64,000 nt of DNA from Deltaproteobacteria bacterium (GTDB lineage: Bacteria > Myxococcota_A > UBA9160 > UBA6930): NCBI GenBank assembly GCA_029261815.1, contig JAJDAQ010000097.1:1-64000 (forward strand), written 5' to 3'. Position 1 is the stretch's first letter; every line of letters starts with the position of its first letter. The notes under the pieces are model-generated. The model had not been told where the DNA came from. It did not search any database and worked only from the letters and a program-made list of their open reading frames with translations. A program made the position numbers and the translations under genes. Of this stretch, positions 17,342 through 25,033 are shown piece after piece.

Positions 17342-18298
17342 CTACTGCACCCACCACTGCGCGAAGCCGTAGAAAAGCGGAATGCCGACAGTGAGGTTGA
17401 ATGGGAACGTGATCGCGAGAACCGGCGTCAGGTAGAGACTGGGGTTCGCGCTCGGAATCGCCAATCGGACTGCAGCAGGCGCAGCGATATAGGATCCGCT
17501 CGCAGAGAGCAGTCCGAGTGCAAAGGACCCGCCGGCAGAAAGCCCCGTGGCGGCTCCGACGACGACGCCTAGCAAACCCTGAAGCACTGGCACGATGATC
17601 GCGAATGCGAGAAGGAAGGCGCCGGACTGACGTAGATCTTCGAGGCGACCCGCGGCGACTCGTCCCATCTCCAACAGGAACAACGTCAAGGCGCCCTGGA
17701 AGGGGTCGACGAAGAATGGGGAGACCTTGTCGAGGCCGGCGGGCCCGCTGAGAAGGCCGATGACGAGGCCGCCGGCGAGCAACAGGATGCTTCTGCCTGT
17801 CAGCGTCTCGCGGATTCCCTCGCCGAGGCCGCGGCCCCCGTCCATACCGCGCTGCGCGAGTACCAGCGCGACGAGGATGCCCGGGATCTCGAGAAGCGCC
17901 GCGAACGCGGGGAGAAAGCCCTCGTAGGAGACGCCGAGCGTGTCGAGATAGGAGATCCCTGCGATGAACGTGACGATCGAGATCGAGCCGTAGTGTGCGG
18001 CGATGGCGGCCGCGTCCGGGACGCCGAACCGACCGCAGCGCCGAAGAATGGCGAAGCACCAGAGCGGTGTGAGACCGCCGAGCAGCAGCACGCCGAGCGA
18101 CGGGGTCGCGATCTCCGAAAGCGACGACTCCGAAAGGGCGACGCCGCCCTTCAGGCCGATGGCGAACACGAGGTAGATCGACAACGTTGCGTAGAACGCA
18201 TCGGGCAGCTTCAGGTCGCTGCCGACGCGCGCGCCGATCCCTCCGAGCACAAACGCCAGGACCATCGGCGTCAGCAGGTTCGTCTGGATGAGGTCCAT
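17342..18298 (-). CDS. sbtA: SbtA-like sodium-dependent bicarbonate transporter
   Basis: 318 residues and about ten membrane helices. LKLPDAFYATLSIYLVFAIG, GLKGGVALSES, AHYGSISIVTFIAGI and TPVLAITFPFNLTVGIPLFY are typical of the SbtA family, with the inverted repeat of two five-helix halves. It is a little shorter than cyanobacterial SbtA (about 370) because the loop between halves is short. Expected function is Na+/HCO3- symport across the inner membrane. The PII-like partner follows after 8 nt, as in cyanobacteria. In this setting Na+ recycling would be by the Mrp complex encoded downstream. Confidence 0.88.
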   Translation of the reverse strand: MDLIQTNLLTPMVLAFVLGGIGARVGSDLKLPDAFYATLSIYLVFAIGLKGGVALSESSLSEIATPSLGVLLLGGLTPLWCFAILRRCGRFGVPDAAAIAAHYGSISIVTFIAGISYLDTLGVSYEGFLPAFAALLEIPGILVALVLAQRGMDGGRGLGEGIRETLTGRSILLLAGGLVIGLLSGPAGLDKVSPFFVDPFQGALTLFLLEMGRVAAGRLEDLRQSGAFLLAFAIIVPVLQGLLGVVVGAATGLSAGGSFALGLLSASGSYIAAPAAVRLAIPSANPSLYLTPVLAITFPFNLTVGIPLFYGFAQWWVQ

Positions 18299-18329
18299 GG
18301 CCGGGCGGAGTCCTATTCAAGAGAGTCCG

Positions 18330-18359
18330 GGGCCGGCCCGCGGCGCCGCGCGCCGGCCC
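18330..18359 (-). terminator. GC-rich hairpin between the HPF-like gene and sbtA
   Basis: Arms GGGCCGGC (18330-18337) and GCCGGCCC (18352-18359) flank the self-complementary CGCGGCGCCGCG (18339-18350). It lies in the 72-nt gap after the minus-strand HPF-like gene. No U-run follows, so it may attenuate or stabilise messenger ends rather than act as a classical intrinsic terminator. Confidence 0.4.
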
Positions 18360-18370
18360 GCATGGGGATG

Positions 18371-18709
18371 TCAGGCGGCCTGCTGTGCCGGCTGGTGAGT
18401 CGAGAAGCCCGTGTGGCGGTCGGCGCCGCGTCGGTGGAGCGCGACTTCGAGGCGGTCGGCGGCCCCACGAATGGCTTCGCAGAGATTGGAACGACTCGAC
18501 CCGACCGATACCACACCGTTCGCGGTCGCGGCTTCCAGCCGGCAATGGACGCGCTGGTCCGAGCCCTTCTCGAGCAAAGGCTCCAGCTGGACGGTCACAT
18601 GTTGGATGCGTTCGGAATGACGCCAGACAGCGAACACGATGGTCGTGCGAAGGAACTCATCGAGCCAAGCACTGCGTTCGAAGCCGTTGGTGTTGAGAAA
18701 GAGCTGCAT
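18371..18709 (-). CDS. second HPF/RaiA-like ribosome-associated protein
   Basis: 112 residues from ATG with AGGAGGAT 6 nt upstream. The profile MQLFLNTNGFERSAWLDEFL, HSERIQHVTVQLEP, QRVHCRLEAATANGVVSVGS and CEAIRGAADRLEVALHRR parallels the HPF-like protein at 5885 segment by segment (compare HAAAVRHASISLSD and ALAARRLEQRLDRR). The C terminus is a short tail rich in His and Gln. A role in ribosome hibernation is inferred from the fold. It heads the minus-strand block and lies 72 nt upstream of sbtA, separated by a hairpin. An AT-rich promoter-like region precedes it. Confidence 0.6.
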   Translation of the reverse strand: MQLFLNTNGFERSAWLDEFLRTTIVFAVWRHSERIQHVTVQLEPLLEKGSDQRVHCRLEAATANGVVSVGSSRSNLCEAIRGAADRLEVALHRRGADRHTGFSTHQPAQQAA

Positions 18710-19162
18710 TGCGATCCTCCTGGTCGAGATGGGTTGAACGATGAGCGGAGTATCGGGATCAATGATCCATTTGAAAAATAGAAAATGCATCGTCAATTCA
18801 TAGATTTTTACGAGGATAACCCAGAGCCGATGAGCAGCGATCCCTACCCGGCGACCAAGGTCTGGGGTCCGCGGGTTGAGAACGCCGTGAACGCACCGAG
18901 AGGCAGCGGAGTCCCGAGGCTCCTCTCTGGACCAGGGAGTTCGATCAGGCCCGATGGGCGCGCGATGCGCCCCTGAGGAGAGAAACCGCGGTCCGCATCC
19001 CTTGCCGCGGGCTCGTTCCTCATCGCGTCCGCCGGTCACCGGTTGTGGCGGATTTAGAACGTGTTCTAATATCCGGTGCCCCCCGATGTCTCCTCCTTCA
19101 AGGCGCCGCGCCCGTGGCCGGTGTCCGGAGTCGGCGCGGTGGGCCCCGCAAACGAGGTCCCC
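18710..19162. other. 453-nt divergent intergenic region with AT-rich promoter-like stretch
   Basis: No convincing gene is present; a 63-codon frame at 18785 has no ribosome site and no coding character. The stretch 18760-18815 is markedly AT-rich for this genome and contains, on the minus strand, TTGACG upstream of the HPF-like gene. The right half contains the KstR-like palindrome at 19054, which is 94 nt before the start of the DUF35 gene. Two promoters facing outward are likely. Confidence 0.55.
19054..19069. promoter_or_regulatory. KstR-like palindromic operator, site 1
   Basis: TTAGAACGTGTTCTAA: two perfect 7-nt arms (TTAGAAC/GTTCTAA) around GT. The inner 14 nt fit TNNAACNNGTTNNA, the consensus published for the TetR-family regulator KstR, which represses cholesterol catabolism in actinobacteria. 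It lies upstream of the DUF35/Ltp/FadD/FadE operon. Related sites occur at 30169 and 43880. No TetR gene is present in the window, so the binding protein is unknown. Confidence 0.75.
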
Positions 19163-19600
19163 ATGAGCGAACCGTCTCTCACGGCACCGCACCAGCTTTC
19201 GTACACGTACAAGCGATCGCTCGGTCCGGTGTTCTCGAAGTTCTTCACCGCACTGCGCGACCGGAAGGTCCTGGGCATGAAGCGCAGGGACGGCACCGTC
19301 CTGATGCCGCCCAAGGAATACGATCCGGACACCGGCGAGAGCCTGGACGAAATGGTCGAGCTGGCCGACGCCGGCGTCGTGACGAGCTGGGTCTGGGTAC
19401 CGAAGCCGCGTCGGCAGCAACCGCTCACCCAGCCCTTCGCCTACGCGCTGGTGCAACTGGACGGCGCGGACACCGCGTTCCTCCACGCGGTCGACGCCGG
19501 AAGCGAAGACAAGATGAGCACCGGCATGCGCGTGAAGATGCGCTGGGCTGACGAAACGATCGGCGCCATCACGGACTTCGTGTTCGTGCCGGCCGAGTAG
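19163..19600 (+). CDS. DUF35 OB-fold protein lacking the zinc ribbon Cys
   Basis: 145 residues from the ATG with GAGG 5 nt upstream; the frame stays open further upstream but crosses the operator region. N-terminal FSKFFTALRDRKVLGMKRR is the DUF35 helix, and the OB-fold follows (FAYALVQLDGADTAFLHAV, GMRVKMRWADE). The rubredoxin-like zinc ribbon normally between them has no Cys here: the equivalent text reads DGTVLMPPKEYD. DUF35 proteins partner thiolase-fold enzymes (Ltp2-ChsH2, archaeal HMGCS-thiolase) and can channel acyl-CoA. First gene of an operon with a second DUF35 and two Ltp-like genes. Confidence 0.8.
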   Translation: MSEPSLTAPHQLSYTYKRSLGPVFSKFFTALRDRKVLGMKRRDGTVLMPPKEYDPDTGESLDEMVELADAGVVTSWVWVPKPRRQQPLTQPFAYALVQLDGADTAFLHAVDAGSEDKMSTGMRVKMRWADETIGAITDFVFVPAE

Positions 19601-19608
19601 GGGGCGCC

Positions 19609-20112
19609 ATGAGCGACGACAAAAACGATCCCGTCGAGATCTTTCGCGGTCACGTGGAACTCGACTATCAGTACACGGCCGGCGTTTCTGCCTCGCGTTT
19701 CCTGCGCGCCGTTGAGCAGGGAAAATTCCTGGGCCAGAAGTGTCCCGTCGACGGTCGTGTCTACTTTCCGAGCCGCGGTTCCTGCCCGATGCACGCGGTT
19801 CCGTTTGGCGACGACTCGACGGTCGAACTCCCCGACAAGGGGACTGTCGTGACGTACTCCATCGTTCGGGTGCCTTCCGAGAACATTCCGCTGGAGCTGC
19901 CCTACATCACCGTGCAGGTGCTGATCGACGGCGCAGACACCGCCCTGGGCCACGTCCTCGACGCAAATCTCGATGACGTGCGTATGGGCATGCGGGTCCA
20001 GGCGAAGTGGAAGCCCAAGAGTGAGTGGACGACGTCCATGGCCAATATCGAGTACTTCGTGCCGATCGACGAACCGGACGCGGACTACGAGACCTACAAG
20101 GAGCACATCTAG
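19609..20112 (+). CDS. DUF35 OB-fold protein with partial zinc ribbon
   Basis: 167 residues. SRFLRAVEQGKFLGQKCPVDG carries the first ribbon Cys and SRGSCPMH a second; only two of the four usual Cys remain, with His nearby. The OB-fold follows: YSIVRVPSENIPLELPYITV, DGADTALGHVLD, GMRVQAKWKPK. It is a likely partner of one of the adjacent Ltp-like proteins, as in the Ltp2-ChsH2 aldolase complex of steroid side-chain degradation. Its stop TAG is immediately followed by the next ATG. The two DUF35 genes are paralogues but differ in their metal sites. Confidence 0.83.
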   Translation: MSDDKNDPVEIFRGHVELDYQYTAGVSASRFLRAVEQGKFLGQKCPVDGRVYFPSRGSCPMHAVPFGDDSTVELPDKGTVVTYSIVRVPSENIPLELPYITVQVLIDGADTALGHVLDANLDDVRMGMRVQAKWKPKSEWTTSMANIEYFVPIDEPDADYETYKEHI

Positions 20113-21168
20113 ATGCGTGATGTGGCCGTCGTCGGGTTCACCCAGAGCCCGTCCCTACGTCGGGAAACCGACCGAAACGAGGTGGAGATCCTGATCCCCG
20201 TGATCCAGGAACTCCGAGCACAGACTGGTATCACGAACGACGAAGTCGACTTTGTTTGTTCAGGCTCGAGCGACTACCTGGCGGGTTCGAGCTTCGCATT
20301 CATCTCCGGTCTCGATGCGGTGGGCGCATGGCCGCCCATCTGCGAAAGCCACGTGGAGATGGACGGTGCGTGGGCGTTGTACGAAGCCTGGGTGAAGATC
20401 CAGATGGGCTACGCCGACGTCGCCCTCGTCTACGGCTTCGGAAAGCCCTCGATGGGTGACGTGCCGTTGACGATGGCGCTGCAGCTCGACCCCTACATGA
20501 TGATGCCGCTGTGGCCGGATGCGATCTCGGTCGCCGCGCTGCAAGCGCGAATGGGGCTCGATGCCGGGATCTACTCCGAGCGGGACATGGCCGAACGCGC
20601 GGTGCGAGACCGCGGAAATGCGAAGTCGAGCGACGTCGCCCAGGTGAAGGGCGACTTCACCGTCGACGGGATCCTGGCCGACCCGTACATCGCGAACCCG
20701 TTGCGAAAGCACGACTGCGCGCCGATCTCCGACGGTGCGTCGGCCATGATCATCGCGACGGCCGACGTCGCGAACCGCCTGCAGGATCGCCCGGCCTGGA
20801 TTCGTGGCTTCGAACATATCTGCGAGCCGATGGACTTCGGCGTGCGCGACCTGAATGCGTCGCGTTCGACCGAGATCGCGGCAGAGAAAGCCGGTGTCCG
20901 AAGCGACAAGATCGACGTGGCGGAGCTGTCAGCACCGTTCACGCATCAACAGATCCTGATCGAGCGCGCGCTCGGTCTGGACGACGCAACGAACATCAAT
21001 CCGTCGGGGGGCGCGCTCGCGGGCAACCCGATCATGGCCGTGGGTCTCTCGCGTATCGGGGAAGCCGCAAAACGCGTGTGGGACGGCAGTGCGGATCGCG
21101 CGGTCGCACACGCCACGTCCGGACCATGCTTGCAGCAGAACCTGGTCTGCTTGCTGGAGGGCAACTAG
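20113..21168 (+). CDS. Ltp-like thiolase-fold protein, probable aldolase partner of DUF35
   Basis: 351 residues, start directly after the preceding TAG with AAGGAG 9 nt upstream. Thiolase fold: MRDVAVVGFTQSP, ISDGASAMIIATADVA and PSGGALAGNPIMAVGLSRIG. At the position of the nucleophilic Cys the text is SHVEMDGAWALYEA, with no Cys. Family precedent (Ltp2, DitF) is retro-aldol cleavage of a 3-hydroxyacyl-CoA in complex with a DUF35 protein. It follows two DUF35 genes and precedes a second Ltp-like gene after 2 nt, suggesting an obligate complex. Substrate unknown; steroid- or terpenoid-like CoA esters are a guess. Confidence 0.82.
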   Translation: MRDVAVVGFTQSPSLRRETDRNEVEILIPVIQELRAQTGITNDEVDFVCSGSSDYLAGSSFAFISGLDAVGAWPPICESHVEMDGAWALYEAWVKIQMGYADVALVYGFGKPSMGDVPLTMALQLDPYMMMPLWPDAISVAALQARMGLDAGIYSERDMAERAVRDRGNAKSSDVAQVKGDFTVDGILADPYIANPLRKHDCAPISDGASAMIIATADVANRLQDRPAWIRGFEHICEPMDFGVRDLNASRSTEIAAEKAGVRSDKIDVAELSAPFTHQQILIERALGLDDATNINPSGGALAGNPIMAVGLSRIGEAAKRVWDGSADRAVAHATSGPCLQQNLVCLLEGN

Positions 21169-21170
21169 TC

Positions 21171-22328
21171 ATGGCAGAGCTCACCGCTGTCGTCGGCATT
21201 GGTCAGACGAAGTACCAGTCGAAGCACCTCGATCATTCCATGCCGAGTCTGGTCCGCGTCGCCGCAGAAAAGGCGCTGGCCGACGCAGACTGCACCTGGG
21301 CCGACATCGACGCCGTCATTCTCGGCAAGGCCCCTGACATGTTCGAGGGCGTGATGATGCCCGAACTCTGGCTCAACGACGCCATCGGCGGTGCGTACAA
21401 GCCGATGTTGCGCGTTCACACCGCTGGCTCCGTGGGCGGGTCCACCGGGATCGTGGCCGCGAGCATGGTGCAGAGTGGCATTCACGAACGCGTACTTTGC
21501 GTGGCATTCGAGAAGCAGAGTGAGTCGAACGCGACCTGGGCGTTGTCGATCTCGATGCCGTTCTCGTTGGCGAGCGTGGCTGGTGCGGGTGGCTATTTCG
21601 CGCCGCTCGTGCGTGGCTACATGCGTCGCTCCGGTGCGCCTGAAGACACGGGAATTCGCGTCGCGGTAAAGGACCGCCAGAACGCGCTGAAGAACCCGCT
21701 CGCGCATCTCCAGCTCGAAGACATCTCCTTCGACATGGTCGCGAACTCGCCGATGTTGTGGGATCCGATCCGCTACCTCGAGACGTGCCCGTCTTCCGAC
21801 GGTGCCTGCGCGATGGTGATGGAGAGCGAAGCGCTCGCCTCGAAGCGCAGCAACAAGGTCGCCTGGATCCACGCGACCGAGATGCGAAGCGAACCGACGC
21901 AGTTCTCTGGCCGCGACCAGGTCATGCCCCAGGCCACCCTCGACAACTCGAAGGCGCTCTACAAGAAGGCCGGCATCACGAACCCGCGTAAAGAACTCGA
22001 CTGTGCCGAGATCTATGTGCCGTTCTCGTGGTTCGAGCCCATGTGGATGGAAGGCATGCGCATCGCGCCGATCAACGAGGGCTGGAAGATGACGTACGAA
22101 GGCGCCACGGCCCTCGACGGCGACTTCCCTGTGAACATGTCCGGCGGCGTGCTGAGCTCGAACCCGATCGGCGCTTCAGGCCTGATCCGCTTCGCAGAAG
22201 CCGCCCGCCAGGTGCGCGGCATTGCGGATGCCCATCAGGTCGATGGCGCCAAGAAGGCGCTGGGCCACGCCTACGGCGGCGGATCCCAGTACTTTTCCAC
22301 CTGGATCGTCAGCTCCGAAAAGCCCTGA
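21171..22328 (+). CDS. second Ltp-like thiolase-fold protein
   Basis: 385 residues from ATG 2 nt after the previous stop. MAELTAVVGIGQTKYQSKHL opens the fold, with RVHTAGSVGGSTGIVAAS replacing the Cys loop (Gly at the nucleophile position), CPSSDGACAMVMES, FPVNMSGGVLSSNPIGASGL and a C-terminal GHAYGGGSQYFSTWIV. These match the Ltp/thiolase C-domain family rather than a catalytic thiolase. With the gene at 20113 it may form a hetero-oligomer together with the DUF35 proteins. The reaction is probably C-C bond cleavage of a CoA thioester; the exact substrate cannot be read. Confidence 0.83.
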   Translation: MAELTAVVGIGQTKYQSKHLDHSMPSLVRVAAEKALADADCTWADIDAVILGKAPDMFEGVMMPELWLNDAIGGAYKPMLRVHTAGSVGGSTGIVAASMVQSGIHERVLCVAFEKQSESNATWALSISMPFSLASVAGAGGYFAPLVRGYMRRSGAPEDTGIRVAVKDRQNALKNPLAHLQLEDISFDMVANSPMLWDPIRYLETCPSSDGACAMVMESEALASKRSNKVAWIHATEMRSEPTQFSGRDQVMPQATLDNSKALYKKAGITNPRKELDCAEIYVPFSWFEPMWMEGMRIAPINEGWKMTYEGATALDGDFPVNMSGGVLSSNPIGASGLIRFAEAARQVRGIADAHQVDGAKKALGHAYGGGSQYFSTWIVSSEKP

Positions 22329-22347
22329 CCCCAAAGGACCCCCACCG

Positions 22348-23904
22348 ATGACCGATCTTGGATTCTGGAATTTTGCAGAGGCCGATCCCGACGGGATCGC
22401 GCTCGTCACGCCCGACGAGCGGCTGATTGCGCGCGCCGACCTGGCGAAGGCGTCGAATCAGGTCGCCCGCGGGCTCCGTGCGCTCGGGCTGGAAACCGGC
22501 GACTCCGTGGCCGTCGTGCTCGAGAATGGCGAAGCCATCATCGAACTCTATCTGGCCTGCTTCCAGACCGGTCTCTACCTGGTGCCGATCAACAACCACC
22601 TCGCCGGCCCCGAGATCGCCTACATCGTCGAGAACTCCGAGGCGAAGGTGTTCGTCGGCTCGACGGCGTTCACGGACACTGTCGTCCGCGCGGGCGAAGA
22701 GATGGCGATCCCGCCCAGCCATCGGTTCGCCATTGGCGGACTCGCGGGCTTCAACGACTACGCCGATATCAAGGCCGGGCAGTCGGATGCGCCGCTCGAA
22801 GACGAGATTCGAACGGCCGGCGCGGTGATGAACTACACCTCGGGCACAACGGGCCGCCCCAAGGGCGTCCGCCGGCCTCTCGCACCGATGGACCCGAACC
22901 TCATCGGCGGATTGTTCTCGGCGTTCCATCAGATGTTTGGCGTCACGCCGGCCGACAACAACGTGCATATCGTCGGCTCTCCGCTCTATCACACCGCGGT
23001 GTTGATGTTCGCTGGTTCGTCGCTCCACCTCGGCCACACCGTCGTCGTGATGGAGAAGTGGAAGCCGGAAGAGATGCTTCGCCTGATCGACAAGTACAAC
23101 GTCACCACGAGCCACATGGTTCCGACGCAGTTCAGTCGAATGCTGCAGTTGCCCAAGGACGTTCGCGAGAAGTACGACTGCTCGTCGACGCGGGCGATGG
23201 TCCACGCGGCGGCGCCGTGCCCGGTCCCGATCAAGCGGCAGATGCTCGAGTGGTGGGGCAGTTCGATCTGGGAGTACTACGCGGCGACCGAGGGTGGCGG
23301 CACGATCGTCACGCCGGACGAGTGGTTGCAGAAGCCCGGTACCGTCGGCAAGGCGTGGGCGAATGCCGAAATCAAGATCTTTGACGAGGACGGCAACGAG
23401 ATGCCGGCGAACGAGCCGGGCACCGTGTACATGCGTCGCGGCGACGCCGACTTCGAGTACTACAAGGACAAGGACAAGACGGACAAGGCGCGCCTCGGCA
23501 ACTACTTCACGGTCGGCGACATTGGTTACCTCGACGAAGACGGCTTCCTCTTCCTGAACGACCGCAAGAACGACATGATCATCTCGGGCGGTGTGAACAT
23601 CTACCCGGCCGAGATCGAGAGCACGCTCATTACGCACCCGAAGGTGGGCGACGTCGCTGTCTTCGGCATCCCGAACGATGACTGGGGGGAAGAAGTGAAG
23701 GCCGTCATCGAACCGATGCCGGGCGAGACGCCGGGCGAAGCGTTGACCGACGAGATCCTGGCCTGGGCGGCCGACAAGCTCGCCAAGTACAAGACACCGC
23801 GTTCCATCGACTACATCGAAGAGATGCCGCGCGATCCGAACGGAAAGCTCTACAAGCGAAAGCTGCGCGACCCGTACTGGGAAGGTCGCGAGCGCGCGAT
23901 CTAG
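22348..23904 (+). CDS. fatty-acyl/steroid-type acyl-CoA ligase (FadD-like, ANL superfamily)
   Basis: 518 residues from ATG; the upstream open frame lies inside the Ltp gene. Adenylation motifs are complete: MNYTSGTTGRPKGVRRP (P-loop), EYYAATEGGG, VGDIGYLDEDGFLFLNDRKN (hinge Asp and ATP-binding Arg), MIISGGVNIYPAEIE, and the catalytic Lys in PRDPNGKLYKRKL. It activates a carboxylic acid with ATP and CoA. The position between Ltp-like genes and a FadE supports activation of the substrate for the same pathway; it resembles the FadD3/FadD17-like group more than long-chain FadD. Cytoplasmic. Confidence 0.92.
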   Translation: MTDLGFWNFAEADPDGIALVTPDERLIARADLAKASNQVARGLRALGLETGDSVAVVLENGEAIIELYLACFQTGLYLVPINNHLAGPEIAYIVENSEAKVFVGSTAFTDTVVRAGEEMAIPPSHRFAIGGLAGFNDYADIKAGQSDAPLEDEIRTAGAVMNYTSGTTGRPKGVRRPLAPMDPNLIGGLFSAFHQMFGVTPADNNVHIVGSPLYHTAVLMFAGSSLHLGHTVVVMEKWKPEEMLRLIDKYNVTTSHMVPTQFSRMLQLPKDVREKYDCSSTRAMVHAAAPCPVPIKRQMLEWWGSSIWEYYAATEGGGTIVTPDEWLQKPGTVGKAWANAEIKIFDEDGNEMPANEPGTVYMRRGDADFEYYKDKDKTDKARLGNYFTVGDIGYLDEDGFLFLNDRKNDMIISGGVNIYPAEIESTLITHPKVGDVAVFGIPNDDWGEEVKAVIEPMPGETPGEALTDEILAWAADKLAKYKTPRSIDYIEEMPRDPNGKLYKRKLRDPYWEGRERAI

Positions 23905-25029
23905 ATGGACTTCGCTTTTTCAGAAGAACAGGACGAGTTTCGCAGCGTCCTGCGGCGGTTCTTCGAAGAGAACTCGGACTTGCAGGCGGTACGCAGGGCG
24001 TTCGAATCGTCGGACGGCTTCGATCGCGGTCTGTGGAAGCAGATGGCGGAAGAACTCGGTCTCCAGGGAGTGCATCTTCCGGAAGCGCACGGCGGCCAGG
24101 GCTTCGGTTTCCTCGAGCTTGGCATCGTGCTGGAAGAGATGGGGCGCGCACTCGTGCCCGGGCCGTTTCTCGCGAGCAGCGTCCTCGCGGCCGGCGTCAT
24201 TCGCCGTGCGGGGTCTCCCGAAGATCAGAAGGCGTGGCTGCCGGGAATCGCTTCTGGCGAGCGCATCGGCGCTTTGGCCCTCGTCGAGGCTACGGGAAGT
24301 TGGGACCCAGCGCGGGTGACCACAGCGGTCGAGATCGACGACGCTGGCGACGCCATCGTGACCGGAACCAAGGAAGCGGTCCTGTCGGGCGACGCGGCGG
24401 ATTTCTTTGTCGTCGTGGGCCGGAGCCCAGGCGTCGATGGCGTCTCGGTGGCCGTGGTGGATGCCGATGCAGCGGGCGTCGGCGTTCGTCCCCAGGAGGC
24501 GTTGGACCTCACACGGCGTCAGGCGCAGGTGGGTTTCGCGGGTGCGCGCGGCCGTATGTTAGGCGGAGCCGGGACCTCGCTCGCAGCGGTTGAGCAAGCA
24601 CTTCTCGAAGGCGCCGTTGCAATTGGCGCCGAGTCCGTGGGTGCGGCGGACGCAGCACTCCAGATGGGTGTTTCCTACTCGAAGGAGCGCATGCAGTTCG
24701 CGCGGCCAATTGGCTCGTTCCAGGGCTTGAAGCACATGGCCGCAGAGGTTCTTCGAGACCTGGAGCTCGCGCGCGCGGCCGCGTATTGGTCCTGGTGGGT
24801 CGCTGAGGAGGGCTCCGACGAACTCGCACAGGCAGCCCCCCTCGCCAAGGCTTCCTGCGCGGAGGCGTTTCTCGCGGCGGCGACGGCCAACCTCCAGATC
24901 CATGGTGGGATCGGCTTCACCTGGGAACACGACGCGCACCTCTTCTACAAGCGCGCCAAGTCCGCCGAGTTGCTCCTCGGCGACGGCCACGAGCAGCGTT
25001 CCGCCCTGGCCACCGCACTCGGGATCTGA
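23905..25029 (+). CDS. acyl-CoA dehydrogenase (FadE)
   Basis: 374 residues, ATG directly after the FadD stop. MDFAFSEEQDEFRSVLRRFF opens the N-terminal helical domain; the central domain carries SWDPARVTTAVEIDDAGDAI; the C-terminal domain has YSKERMQFARPIGSFQGLKH and LQIHGGIGFTWEHDAHLFYK. This is the shorter actinobacterial-style FadE, often the partner of a longer paralogue in an alpha2beta2 enzyme. No long partner is adjacent; the genes at 28950 and 30221 could serve. FAD-dependent oxidation of the acyl-CoA made by the preceding ligase is expected. The GrpB gene follows after 4 nt. Confidence 0.92.
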   Translation: MDFAFSEEQDEFRSVLRRFFEENSDLQAVRRAFESSDGFDRGLWKQMAEELGLQGVHLPEAHGGQGFGFLELGIVLEEMGRALVPGPFLASSVLAAGVIRRAGSPEDQKAWLPGIASGERIGALALVEATGSWDPARVTTAVEIDDAGDAIVTGTKEAVLSGDAADFFVVVGRSPGVDGVSVAVVDADAAGVGVRPQEALDLTRRQAQVGFAGARGRMLGGAGTSLAAVEQALLEGAVAIGAESVGAADAALQMGVSYSKERMQFARPIGSFQGLKHMAAEVLRDLELARAAAYWSWWVAEEGSDELAQAAPLAKASCAEAFLAAATANLQIHGGIGFTWEHDAHLFYKRAKSAELLLGDGHEQRSALATALGI

Positions 25030-25033
25030 TGCC

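Noticed and set aside
18785-18976. 63-codon plus-strand open frame in the divergent intergenic region
   Set aside because: No ribosome site, no homology pattern, and it lies in AT-rich promoter-like DNA.
22309-23637. 442-codon minus-strand open frame opposite the acyl-CoA ligase
   Set aside because: The plus-strand reading has complete adenylation motifs; the minus frame has none.
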